A stretch of 64,000 nucleotides of DNA from Viola odorata (taxonomy: Eukaryota > Streptophyta > Magnoliopsida > Malpighiales > Violaceae), in NCBI GenBank assembly GCA_963691705.1, contig OY829540.1, forward strand, positions 6,586,001-6,650,000, read 5' to 3'. Numbering within the stretch: position 1 is the first letter of the stretch; the number at the start of each line of letters is the position of its first letter. The notes below the pieces were generated by a model. It searched no databases. It was not told the origin of the DNA and saw only the letters and a program-made list of their open reading frames with translations. Positions 13,750 to 24,352 of the stretch are shown piece by piece. The position numbers and the translations under genes are program-made.

Positions 13750-16270
13750 TTATTGACTGCCACCACGAACATGCAACCTCTTCCTCTCAAGCTCAAGCTG
13801 CCAGGAAGCATATACATGTAAGTGGTTTTTCCGCTCAAGTCTTTTACTTATCTACAAGTATGTAATATTCTTGCATCATGTTTAGTGTCTTACCACTTTC
13901 TTCACTCGGTCATTAGCAGCAGGAGTTCCTCCACTGACGCATTCAGGGAGATATGGGATATTGACACGGACTTCATTCATCACTATTATGGAAGTCTTAT
14001 CCCAACGAACTGGAAGCCTGATTGTATACATCAGAGGGAGTCATTTGTTAATCATGAAATACTACTTCCCATAAACTATGTTCAACTGGACAACCCAAAA
14101 ACAATGCTTTAGTTGAATCTTAACTGATATTGCTACTTGTATAGCCTGAAGATTTAAAAACTTGTGTATGGAATTAGGCACTAAGACATGGAGTGAAATG
14201 GACAAGGAAGGAAATAGTGTTTAAATTATAGGGGGGATTCCAGAGTTCTATCCCCAAAAGTAAAAACTATGTTATTCAAGACGTACTTATGCCAGATAGA
14301 CAGACAGACCAAACCTTTCTAAAATCATTCAAACAAAGAGAGCAAAAAGGATCATCTTGGAACTGCCCTGAGTCCTAGTCCTGACACAAAAGGATGTGGA
14401 AGTCTATGTTGTTAAAATTTCTTTGCCAAATATTAGTAATGTATGACTTTTTAGGAGTCTAAATAAGTGAAGATTCAACTCAAGGGGATACACATGGTTA
14501 ATCATTCACCGCAAAGCTAATAAGAAATACAACTCTAGTTCATAAAATACTGACACCAGTGACTACAGACTAGAAAACGAGTATCATTATCAGACTATAA
14601 TTTCCCTAGATACAGAAGATCCACAGGTAAAAGAGACATCACCTATAGAGACAAATTCAAGTGAAACAAATGCAGAAGAGGATATTCTGCCAATATTTTC
14701 AGCTACATCCTTTCAAGATATAACCAGCTTCTCAAGTAAGCCACCATAAGATCTCAATTATCTTTTTTTCATCATCTATAGCTCTATCTATTCCACTCAT
14801 CAACTTTTTTGACATTAAATCTCTCTATTCCAGTACCATATGCATACCTCAAACGACACAGTCACGCACACATTCCACATCATTCCAAAAGCCAAAATCT
14901 ATACTTGCTCTATCTCATATAAGAAGAAGCTACTTGATTAGCTCATCAAGACAAAAAAGCAACCACTTAAAGTCTGGCTGGTGAATCAATCCCATTACAG
15001 AATACCCTTTATTCTTCTCAATATCATAAAAAAGTTCAATGAAAAAACTTAATGAGTTACTAACCATTCACCAAGATCAAATAACTTTGTTGACTGATCT
15101 AAACTTAATGAGTTACTAACCATTCACAAAGATCAAATAACTTCGTTGACTGATCTAATATCTCCTTTGCTAACATCCAAGCATGTCCAAAAATTAACCC
15201 AAAAAAATTGCCTCCAACTCCAGAGCATTCATTCCATTCTAACTAAAATCCGTGTCTACGATGTCATCATTGCCATATCCGGCCACGTGGTTTGATCAGC
15301 AATACTTTGTCACACTTTTTCAAATATATGTACACATGAAACAAGAAAAATGCACATGAAGAAAGCATGATAGTCAAATTAACAAACCACTATGATACAC
15401 ATTACTGCATCAGCTTCATATAAATTCCAAACTTGTATGATAATTTCTCATTTTAAGCAGCCCTCACTCTCATCCAAACACAATCATTACAGTCATGTGT
15501 TCACAATCAAACTTAACGCTGTTCATAGTTCAGTTGAGTGAATGAAGTCAACAAACGAACTCAAACTCAGAAACGAAAAACACAGAATGGCAGTTGACAT
15601 GGTGGGCATAAAGATAGTAAGAGCACATACGTTTTAGACAAGGCATCGAAAATGTTCTGTGCCTCAGGAGTAACACCCACTCCAATCCTCTCTGCATCTG
15701 TTTCAGCTTGCCTGCGATTCCAAATCCAATTCACCTCCTCAACAACCAATCAAAAGTTCCAAACTTTACAAACACCCAAAAGAGCACAGACAAACCACGA
15801 TATTGAAAAAAGAAGGACGAATTCCCATATGGGTTCTCTAAAAATCACCTTAAGGCCAACTCTTCTCTAGCTTGAAGACTATGCAGATCGATAAAACACT
15901 TCTTGATATCAAGTGGGTCCTCAGCTTTACCCCGAAAAGAAAACTCCTTGATGTAATTAGCTTTCAAAAACCGTATGTTTCTCTTTGGCCCATGTTTTGA
16001 TCCCTCTTGTGAAACAATGGAGTCAAAGAAACCCAACAAGATAAAAAAAAGAAAGAACAAGAATCGATTGCTGCAGGGTTAGCTGAAAATAAAAGACAAT
16101 GAACAGTAATAGAACTCAATAAGAAGGATATGAAGAACGAGGATGTTGGAGGAGCGGTCAAAGGTTATGACTTGACCCTCGAATTCATCTCCTAAGGTGG
16201 TTTTAATGGAGAGCAAGCAGCCCGCTGCAAATTCCTCACTGCTGCTGATGTTATGGTTGCTAGCTTCCAT
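13750..16270 (-). CDS. LSM12-like: LSM12-like protein (Lsm plus anticodon-binding-like domain), complete, 5 exons, with a U12 AT-AC first intron
   Basis: Exons on the minus strand: 16270-16132, 16008-15849, 15711-15631, 14017-13894, 13797-13750, giving 183 aa. The N-terminal part ([20 protein letters not shown], then [16 protein letters not shown]) is a divergent Lsm/SH3-like fold. The rest ([20 protein letters not shown], then [18 protein letters not shown]) is the LSM12 anticodon-binding-like domain, ending [18 protein letters not shown]12 proteins act in mRNA metabolism and ataxin-2-type complexes in other eukaryotes; the plant role is not well established. I chose the start at MEASNHN rather than an in-frame ATG 21 codons upstream because family members begin there. 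The first intron joins in frame only as AT-AC (see its own entry); the other introns are GT-AG. The third intron is 1.6 kb and carries a 56-bp tandem duplication. Confidence 0.92.
15046..15157. repeat. Tandem duplication, two 56-bp units, in LSM12 intron 3
   Basis: Units 15046-15101 and 15102-15157 both begin AACTTAATGAGTTACTAACC and end TTGACTGATCTA, with about two differences (CACCAAG/CACAAAG and CTTTG/CTTCG). This is a simple local duplication inside the intron, away from the splice sites. Confidence 0.85.
16009..16131 (-). other. U12-type (minor spliceosome) AT-AC intron of LSM12
   Basis: On the minus strand the intron begins ATATCCTT, the exact U12 AT-AC 5' splice consensus, and ends TTTCAC before AAGAGGG. 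A branch-site-like TTTCTTTGAC (16031-16022; consensus TTCCTTRAY) puts its adenosine about 14 nt from the 3' end, within the normal U12 range. The 123-bp removal joins C with AA to make CAA and reads [15 protein letters not shown]. Exon lengths 139 and 160 then agree with the next phase. GT-AG alternatives nearby break the frame. Confidence 0.9.
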
Positions 16271-16330
16271 GGCTGCTGCTCTCTGTAAGGTCTTCGATTC
16301 AGTTTTGAGCTTCGACTTGTGTGTTTCGAT

Positions 16331-16733
16331 CAAGGTTGTAAAACCCGGCCCGGGACATTGACCCGGGCAGGTCAGAGGGCGAGAGGGTCAAAGGTTCAAC
16401 CGGGTTCAACCGGGTTCAACCGGTAGTATCGACCCGGTCTATTTAATAATATTATTTATATATTTTTATAAATATAAAATTTAATTAATTACCTTATAAA
16501 CTAAAAACACAAACAAAAAAATGAATTAATGAAATGGGATTAAAGGAAAGGAGTGGCCAACCCGGTTTGACCCGGCACCGGGTCACCGGGTCTCCGGTTG
16601 AACCTCCGGGTCACCCGGGTTTTTTCCGGGTCAGCAAGAGTCCGGTTTTAGGGGGTTAACCGGACCGGTCAGGCCACCGGTCCCCGGTCGGACCGGTCGA
16701 ACCGGCCGGGCCGGTCCGGTTTTTACAACAATG
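16331..16733. mobile_element. Non-autonomous hAT element (403 bp) just upstream of LSM12
   Basis: Flanked by a perfect 8-bp duplication GTTTCGAT (16323-16330 and 16734-16741), the hallmark size for hAT transposons. The ends are imperfect inverted repeats: CAAGGTTGTAAAAC on the left, and CATTGTTGTAAAAAC when the right end is reverse-complemented. Subterminal regions are dense in GGTTCAACCGG and CCGGTC motifs, and the centre is AT-rich. No ORF of its own. It begins only 61 bp upstream of the LSM12 start codon, so it lies in the leader or core promoter of that gene. Confidence 0.93.
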
Positions 16734-16741
16734 GTTTCGAT

Positions 16742-17081
16742 TGGTGTTTCCTTTTTCTTTTTAAATCTTAAGTGGGATTTGATTTGTGGATTAAATTTCC
16801 TTAATTTGGGCTCATCATTCGAATGACAAAAGGCCCAGTTAGTATAACTTTTGGTGGCCCAGCTGGTTTTGAGCCATCTATTGTTTGGACTGAATTTGTT
16901 GTGGCGGGCTTCCGCCCAACATTTCATATGCATTTTCATCAAATATTAAAATTGTGGAACTTTTTTTCTTCACTTTGGTTAATTAGATGATTAAATCCAA
17001 TACGATTGGATCATGAAATATACTTTTCACAGGTTATTTAATCTGATTAAATTGTAAGATAAATTACTTTTTTTTAAATTT
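16742..17081. other. Short intergenic stretch between two transposons
   Basis: AT-rich, with no gene and no terminal repeats. It probably includes the original distal promoter of LSM12, displaced by the hAT insertion. Confidence 0.5.
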
Positions 17082-17086
17082 CTCAT

Positions 17087-20000
17087 TGTTGCTACCCGAA
17101 TTTTGACTTACGTCACAACTTTTTTCGTTTTATTGCATGTCGCATTAATAGCCCGTTTACGTCAAATTTCAATCGATTTTTGATCATGGACTATTTGTTT
17201 TAATATTTCACGTCATTTCACATCTTTTGAATTTTTTGTATTTTTTTCGTATTTTCGACTAAACCGTATTTTTCGGTTTTCGTCAACACATTTACGTATT
17301 TTTACGTTTACCACATTTAATAGCTCGTCTAGGTCAATTTTTTGTCGATTCTTGGTCCTAGGCTAATTTGTTTAAATATTCCATGTTATTTCGAGCCTTT
17401 TTAGTTTTTTGTATTTTCGACTGTCTTCACGCGAACTTTTCTCGGTCCCGAGTAAGTTTTCTCGGACCGTGGCTCGAACGCGTAATTTCTTTAATTGATA
17501 ATTACGTACTATTTTTCTATTTCACGTCACCTCGTTCAGTTTCGTTCAATTTTTGTCGTAAGGACATTTATTTTGCGTTCAAACGTTTTGACATTTCTAG
17601 AAGAGAAAATAAATACGTTAACTCAAACTTCTCGTTTATTTACTGTACACTAGTTTTCTTGTCTTATTTTTCTACACGTCATGGTTTCCTCGGCTCGGAT
17701 TTATTTTCACTTTCGTACGATTTCGCTCATATGAAAATATCCCTTCATGTCCAATTTCATGCATTAATAACAATTAATGCATGAAATATCCAAATTGCCT
17801 CTCCTTTCTTCCTAGCTAGCTTGCAGACTCTAATGTGATCATCACAAAACCTCCCATCAGTGATCCAAGGCCACACAAACCCAAACTTGGCCTCCACTCC
17901 GGCCACTGTTCACCTTTCCACCTTTCCCTCGATTCTTGGCCAAGCAACCAACCGACTCCACCTTGTTATTTTCCCTATAAATAGCAAGCAATTATCAACA
18001 AGAAAGGGGCACCAAAATCTCCTCTTAATCTCCAATTTCTTGTTCATCCTTTTTGGCCAAATTCTCTCCTGGATAGTAAGCTCTCTCTCACTAAGCTTCT
18101 CTCTAAATTTTCGTTTTGTCTCTAAAGCATGAAATTAATTGCTTAAATTTGCCTCACATGCTTAGTTTTCATGCTAATTACATATCCCTTCCTTCAATTT
18201 AATTGTATGTGGTCTTGAGTAATTACTAGCCTAATATGCATGTTAATTAGCCTATTTATTCATGTGAAATTTGGCAACTTGTTTTCATTTAAAAAAATTG
18301 TTGTTTTGCCTTGCTTGAGTTGCTGTCATTGCTACTGTAATTTTTGGGTCAGTTCTGGTCGGATTTATTGGTTGGGCAAAGCTTGAGTCGCCGGCCATGG
18401 TGGCCGGCGACGTTGAAGAAGAAGAAAGGGAGTGAGATGGCTACTGGTGCGGGACTTTCAAATTAGAAAGGTGATGGGCTTGGCCTTTGCCAAGCCCATT
18501 TATTTTAATTAAATTGTTTTGGGCTTGGATTAAGTCCAAGCCCATTTTGTCATGTCCAAAATTCAAATGTGGGGCCCACCCATTTATTTTTCGTCAAAAA
18601 TTGTAAAAATATTCGTATGCTTTTATAACATGTTTAAATTAATAAAAATATTCGTATACTTTTATAACATGTTAAATTGCATAAATCATTCGTATGCTTT
18701 TTATTTTGTGTTTAAATGATATTAAAATGTTCATATGTCAAATGATATATTTAAATCGTATGGATCATTTGTATGTTTTTTTATGCATTATTCGAGTCAT
18801 ATGAAATATTCGTATGTTCACATGACAATAACGTGTTTATGCCATGTTTAAATTATTATGAGATTTTTAATATGTTTGCATGTTATAAATAAATCGAATA
18901 TTAATTATGCCATGTTTAAATAATTATAAATTGCTCATATGAAATAAATGAACTAATTTATTGCTTGCTTGCCATGTCTAATTAATTGTTTACTTGCTTC
19001 TTATGTTCAATTATTTATTTATTTGACATGAAATAAAATATTTATTTGTTTATCATGTTTATTTAAATATTTATTCGTCAAATTAAATAAATATTACATG
19101 CGCTCTTTATCATTTATTTATTTTCAAACATTCGCTAACACTCTCGCTTTGTAGGTTAAAAAACTTTAAATCCTCGCTCAAAAGTACGTTTTACCGTTCT
19201 TTTATTTAATTTAAATGATTTCCGCAAAAATGATTTGCACGTGTATTGTCCAAAATTAGGAATCCAAGAATGGGCCTAAGCCCGGCCCATTAGAATTGTA
19301 GGCATTATTTCCATGCATTCGTATACGATAATTAATCGTCAATTACTTTTAATTGCATGAATGAGGTAATAATTAATTGCTAAACTTGTTGTAATTAATT
19401 GCCTATTTTCACTTGTTGTAATAAAGTAATTACTCATTATCAACTTGTTGTAATTAATTAGTTATTTCAATTGTTGTAATAATTAGTTAGATAGTTATTC
19501 CGACCTCCAATTTGTAATAATTAGATAAGTAGTTATTATTTTGGACTGTGGTTTGTAATAATTAGCTAAGTAGTTAAATCGTGCATGTTTGTATACCTAA
19601 AGTATTTATGTCAATTGTCGTCGATCGGGGTTCGTCCAAAAGGTAAGATTACCTTAAAACGTTTCCTTGTATGTTCACACGAAGGTCCAAAGCCTTAACC
19701 TTAGGGAACGCTAGAACCACCAAATCGTATGCATGACATATAGAATTGTTAGCAATTAAAATCAACCCACATGCCTACATGTTTACGTCACTCGCATTTA
19801 ATTACCATGAGATTAATTGTTTTCTTATTAAGTGATACGCATGATGGCTCTAAAGGCCATACCAACCTATGTGCATTCATACAAATATACTTTGCTAGTT
19901 TTAACCATGATAGATCACGTAGTAACTAAGTCATGCATGGCTCGATGAAAATGGGGGAACGTCCGCTCTAGCATAGAGACAAAATGGTAACCCCATCCCT

Positions 20001-20507
20001 CTGACCCAAACGGAAATAACATGTCCCTACGAAAAATGCTAAGATGTAACGTCACCTTTGAGGGCCAAACCACGTCAAAAATGTTTAAATGATCGGAAAG
20101 TGTCCCAATTCGGTAAGCGAACTCTGTTGACATGATTCAATCATTGGCCTATGTAAATGATTGGAAAGTGACTTGAGTTCGTGGGAAGAGGAGGTTGACA
20201 TGCTTCGATCTTTAAACAAATCTTTGTATATCAAAACTGTTTTCAAACACCCTTTTTTACCGGTAACCTTTTTAGGATGTGACTTGGGTACCTAACACCT
20301 TCCCAAGTCCATAAATACGACCTCGAACCACCGTTCTTTGGTTTAGACCATTATGCCTTAGTTTATTTATTTTATGCCATGACATTAGGTTCCCTAAACC
20401 TTAGAAAAATAGGGTGGCGACTTCATTGCATTATGCGAAGCATCCATTTATGCTTAGCATCCGTCTCAAACCTTAAACTCGTTTTCAACGAAAAAGGGGG
20501 TGCGACA
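17087..20507. mobile_element. Solo LTR, 3.4 kb, probably Ty3/gypsy (Tat/Ogre-like long LTR)
   Basis: Starts TGTTGCTACCC and ends GGGTGCGACA, giving TG...CA termini. It is flanked by a perfect 5-bp duplication CTCAT (17082-17086 and 20508-20512), the normal size for LTR integration. There is no internal coding region, primer-binding site or second LTR, so it is best read as a solo LTR left by LTR-LTR recombination. Inside, CCCTATAAATAGC near 17970 looks like a TATA box. Several AT-rich imperfect repeats (ATTCGTATGCTTTTATAACA near 18610-18700; TTGTAATTAATT near 19390-19560) occur. The phrase GGGTACCTAACACCTTCCC near the end is one I associate with long-LTR gypsy elements; the family assignment is inference. 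Confidence 0.85.
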
Positions 20508-20512
20508 CTCAT

Positions 20513-21837
20513 TAAAATAACCAACAAAAATACTCCCTCCGGAATTTTTTACTTGTCTCTTTGCTACAGTAACAAAAAGTAACTTAAAGACCAAAAAGTC
20601 AAGTAATTACTACAGTAACAAAAACAACAAAGAGTCCCAGACCTGGGATAAGGGGTGTCCGAAATTCCAGCGAGGCCAGCTGTCATCTTTTGGCGGATTT
20701 TAATCCCAGCGGTTTCCTGCTCTGTTTAGAACTCCTACTGCCAGAAGAACTCTTATTTTTCAATTAGGAGATTTTAACAGTTGGATTTTATTTTATTTGG
20801 ATAATATCCTTTATTTTAATTTTGAAAAACAATTAAGAATTATTATTTAGGAGAAAGAGGGGGTTGCGTCTCCATCTCTTCGACTACCCTAAATTTCTTC
20901 TTCTTCTCTGGAGCACAGCTGCCATAGCTGGAACCTCTGTTTGTTTTCTTTTAATTAATTAAATTACTTTTTATGCTTCATCTATTTCTATTTATTTATT
21001 CCTTATGATGGTCGGCTAAGCCCATCCGTTCCTTGTAAGGATTCATGCCATGTTTAGCTGATTGTGAGATCAAATCATCCTTATAAGATTCCATGTTATA
21101 TCTCTATGTGTTTTAATTGAATGTCATGTTATGTTTATTCTTTTTGAAGCCCGATCAACTACAATTAGGATTTGCATGATTACTGTCTTCCCTCAATACC
21201 CTGGAGTCTACATTGTAGAGAGCGATGCGAAGGCGACCAACTGATCGACGGATCAGATTGGAAAACATATAGGGTCAGGTTTATAAGAGTGGAGACATCC
21301 TTCTCCCAAGCCTGGGATAAGGTCTCTCACGGCATAATTATTTGATCATTTTATTAGACCTAATAGAATAACTTTTTTAGGCCATAAAGTAGATCAAGGA
21401 CCTTAATAGGTGAAAACTTTTAAGAATCTCGAATAGGTAGAGAGTAGGAGATCTAGGTGAAAACCTGATCTCTATAGCCGCCTATAATTTGGAATTGAAA
21501 ATCTTTGAGTCAATGATCAATCAGTCTAACGCATGAGCCTATTTGAATCCTTACTGGGAATCTTGTCACCTATGAACACACACACATCTCTCGTTTATTG
21601 CTTTCTGTTATTTCAATCTCTTATTTATTCACAACAAAGTTAATATTGGTATTTACCACTTGTCACTTTCCTAGTCAATTACAACTAGTTTTGATTGTCT
21701 ACCGAGTCCCAGAGGACAAACCTTTTACCACTTGCTATTGTTTTATTTACATGAGCTTTGGTGAATTGTATTTATTTATATTTGACGGTTTCGGCAACCA
21801 TCAACTATTAAGAACCCACTTCACATGAATATTGCGA
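20513..21837. other. Decayed repeat-like DNA, no gene
   Basis: Begins with a single Stowaway-like end (TACTCCCTCCGG near 20529) without a partner. The stretch from about 20640 resembles degraded LTR-retrotransposon sequence, with GACCTGGGATAAGG echoed by GCCTGGGATAAGG near 21315. I found no TSD, terminal repeats or coding remnant, so the assignment stays open. Confidence 0.35.
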
Positions 21838-21955
21838 TTATGTTTGGATCTAGTAAGTTTCTCCGTGTTGAGTCAAATTAAGCTGCGGACTTCACTTCTA
21901 GTGGTGCCCTTCTGTCAATTCCTTTAAGTTTTAGTCTTACGATATACCCTCAACT
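21838..21955 (-). pseudogene. Fossil fragment of 18S rRNA (central part)
   Basis: Minus-strand reading contains AACTTAAAGGAATTGACAGA, then AGGGCACCAC, and CTTAATTTGACTCAACACGG, then AGAAACTTAC. These match the highly conserved central core of nuclear 18S rRNA. Differences from the canonical core are mostly C-to-T or G-to-A (for example TAGAAG where CAGGAG is expected). This is a dead copy, not a working rRNA gene. Confidence 0.88.
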
Positions 21956-22074
21956 GCACTTCGATCGGACGCGAAACGGCCACAAGTCGGTCTGCCAATC
22001 AGCTTGGGGTGTAGACCGACGTGAATTGTGGTGACGGCCTAAGCTAGAGCCTTCAAAATGCTCACGGTATTGAG

Positions 22075-22215
22075 CTGCCCTACAATGTTTTGTAACGTGT
22101 TCACAGGTCGCTCTGTCGGATAAATTTCAACAATGATTCTTCAACAAATTCACTTACGGAAACCTTATTATAACTTCTCCTCCTTTTAAATTATAAATTT
22201 CAGTGGACTTTTTAA
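22075..22215 (-). pseudogene. Fossil fragment of 18S rRNA 3' end joined to ITS1 start
   Basis: On the plus strand AATGATTCTTC...TTCACTTACGGAAACC...CTTCTCCTCC...TTCAGTGGACTTTTTAACG is the antisense of the 18S 3' end. The bases just before it (AACGTGTTCACAGGTCGCTC, then TGTCGGATAAATTTCAA) align with antisense ITS1 start. Again most differences are C/T and G/A transitions. Relative to the fragment at 21838-21955 the order is wrong for one continuous rDNA unit, so two pieces were joined or rearranged. Confidence 0.82.
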
Positions 22216-23107
22216 CGATGAACTTCAATCAATTATACATATATGAAATTATAAATTAAAGTGAGTTTAAGCCTAACTAGCTTGTGATCAATAATTTTCA
22301 TGGTATGAATGTTTTTCACATGCTAGTGAAGTACCAGTGATAAAAAATGCTTGAGGACACGACGTCAATCAATTCTTCTTGAAAATGGAATAGAAAATAA
22401 GTGAGTGGGGTGAATGTGATATTTGACCCATGCTTTCTCCTCCTCAAAACTCAATTCTTCATGACAACGTCTTCCTCGTGAGAATGTCTCCTCTTCACAA
22501 TTTCAACTTTCTTTAACTCGAAAACCTTATTAAGAATCTCCGGTGTGAATAAACAATTAGAAACGAAAAGAAAAATATCGTATTTACGCCGATTGAAATT
22601 TATTATTAATTTATCATCGTAATATCAAAAATTAAACTTATAATTTAACGTTATAAAAATTGTATTATACTAATTAGTTGAACAATAACTTTATATGGGA
22701 AAGTTCCGGCCTGTAAGAGTCTGAGTTTACAGCCCGAGTACCAGTAACGCCTACCCTCGGATCTAACAACCCAAACGCACCTCCAATCATACAAATATCA
22801 TTTCTGATCAAAACTCATTATTTGCATAAACAACAACGCCAATATTTTATACTCCATTAATTATTTTTCTTGGGTCTGTCCAATGAGGAATTGAGGATTC
22901 ATCTGCAACATCAACAATAATCCTCAAAGGAGTGTGGGCCTAGTGGTGGGCCCATTATTAGTAGCGGATGAGTGGTCCCCTGCAGCATCATTTTCTAGGA
23001 CGAGACTCTGCCTAGCTGGCCACCACTTCCTTCCTCTGGGCTTCTTGCTCTTTACACGTTCTCAACGAGCCGCCACCTGTCCACCCCACGCGCTCTCCTC
23101 CTCAGTC
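22216..23107. other. Intergenic, no gene seen
   Basis: AT-rich at first, then GC-richer from about 22680 with no recognisable domain. The last ~150 bases before the hAT transposon are moderately GC-rich. They could be an exon or leader cut by the insertion, but I see no homology. Confidence 0.45.
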
Positions 23108-23439
23108 CTCATCGGTAGGGGTGTCAATATGGGACCAGTCCCGCAGACCCGTCCCGGACCCGGGGTCTCGGGTCGGGTCTGGGACCAATTTTGGGTCCCG
23201 TATAAGGCCGGGACCGGGACTGGTCCCGACCCGAAAAAATTCGGGTCTGCCGGGTCTGGACCCGTCGGGTCTCGGGTCTGGACCCGGCTAAATTAAAAAA
23301 AAAAACCTTTTCCTTCCTTCCCTATTCTCAATCGCATTCGCATCTTTCTTTCTCATCTCATCTTTTTCAGTCACAAGCCGCACACACCCTCACTCAGCCT
23401 CTCATCTCATCTCATCGTTCTCACTTCTCAGCCTCCCAC

Positions 23440-23597
23440 CACGCCGTCGCCGGCAGCCAGCCTTCCAACGCCGTGACGCACGCAGCCTTCCACCCACGCC
23501 GTGACGCACGCAACCTCCCACCACGCCGTCTCCGGCAGCGCAGCCTTCCACCCACGCCGTGACGCACGCAGCCTTCCACCTACGCCGTGACCCGGCC
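23440..23597. repeat. GC-rich tandem repeat in the 5' part of the hAT element
   Basis: About four to five imperfect units of roughly 27-40 bp built on CACGCCGTGACGCACGCAGC and CTTCCACC. Some units replace GTGACGCACGC with GTCGCCGGCAG or GTCTCCGGCAG. The block lies between the left subterminal motifs and the transposase coding region, so it is part of the leader or promoter of the element. Confidence 0.8.
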
Positions 23598-24352
23598 GTA
23601 ATCCCCGAGGTCTGCTTCTCTTTCCATTCCGTTCTGCTTCTCTATTTATATCTATATTTATGTGGGATGGATTGGATTTCTTTCTACTTTCTACTTTCTA
23701 TTTTCTTGATCGATCTCTTCCCTCATATTTATGTGTTTTATTCATAAATTGAAGTAGCCTGGAGCAATCTTGCTATCACTATTTACTCTATCGAACACTT
23801 TAGAAACCCTAAGTCATGGTCTTTGATAGTTCTAATTGCATTTGAAAAAGGCAGTCACAAAAATAATTACGTCTCTGCTCTTGAGACTTGAACATCAGTT
23901 ATAAATATAATGATGTTTTTCCAATTCATTTTGGAGAAGGAAAAATATGTTGATTCGTTTTAAGGTTCAATTTTTGCTGGTTTGTTCAACACAACAATTC
24001 GATTCGTAAATAAAAGGTGTTAGCTTCAGGTTAGCTGTTTTTTTCTGCTTAATCGCATAAATTGTTTTTGCTCAAAGGTTATATATTTTATACACATTTA
24101 CTGGTATGGTGTGATTGAATGGTTCTTAGTTCGGGTTTCTATTTTTGTACACTATAAAATTGATGTTTTAACTATGTTTTTAAGGGGGAAATAGTATTTG
24201 ACCCTGGGGATAAGAGTTGGATAAAAAAACATAAGACTTGGGACGTATATAAGAGGGGTAGGAGACTACTTGATATTACTAACAGTGACTTGGAAGATAA
24301 TATCCAATTGTTGTTGAGAGTTACTAATATCCAATTTTCCCCCCGAATGTAG

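Noticed and set aside
16079..16333. Upstream in-frame ATG (MIETHKSK) as the LSM12 start
   Set aside because: Family members start at the MEASNHN-type position, and the upstream codons run into the hAT insertion border.
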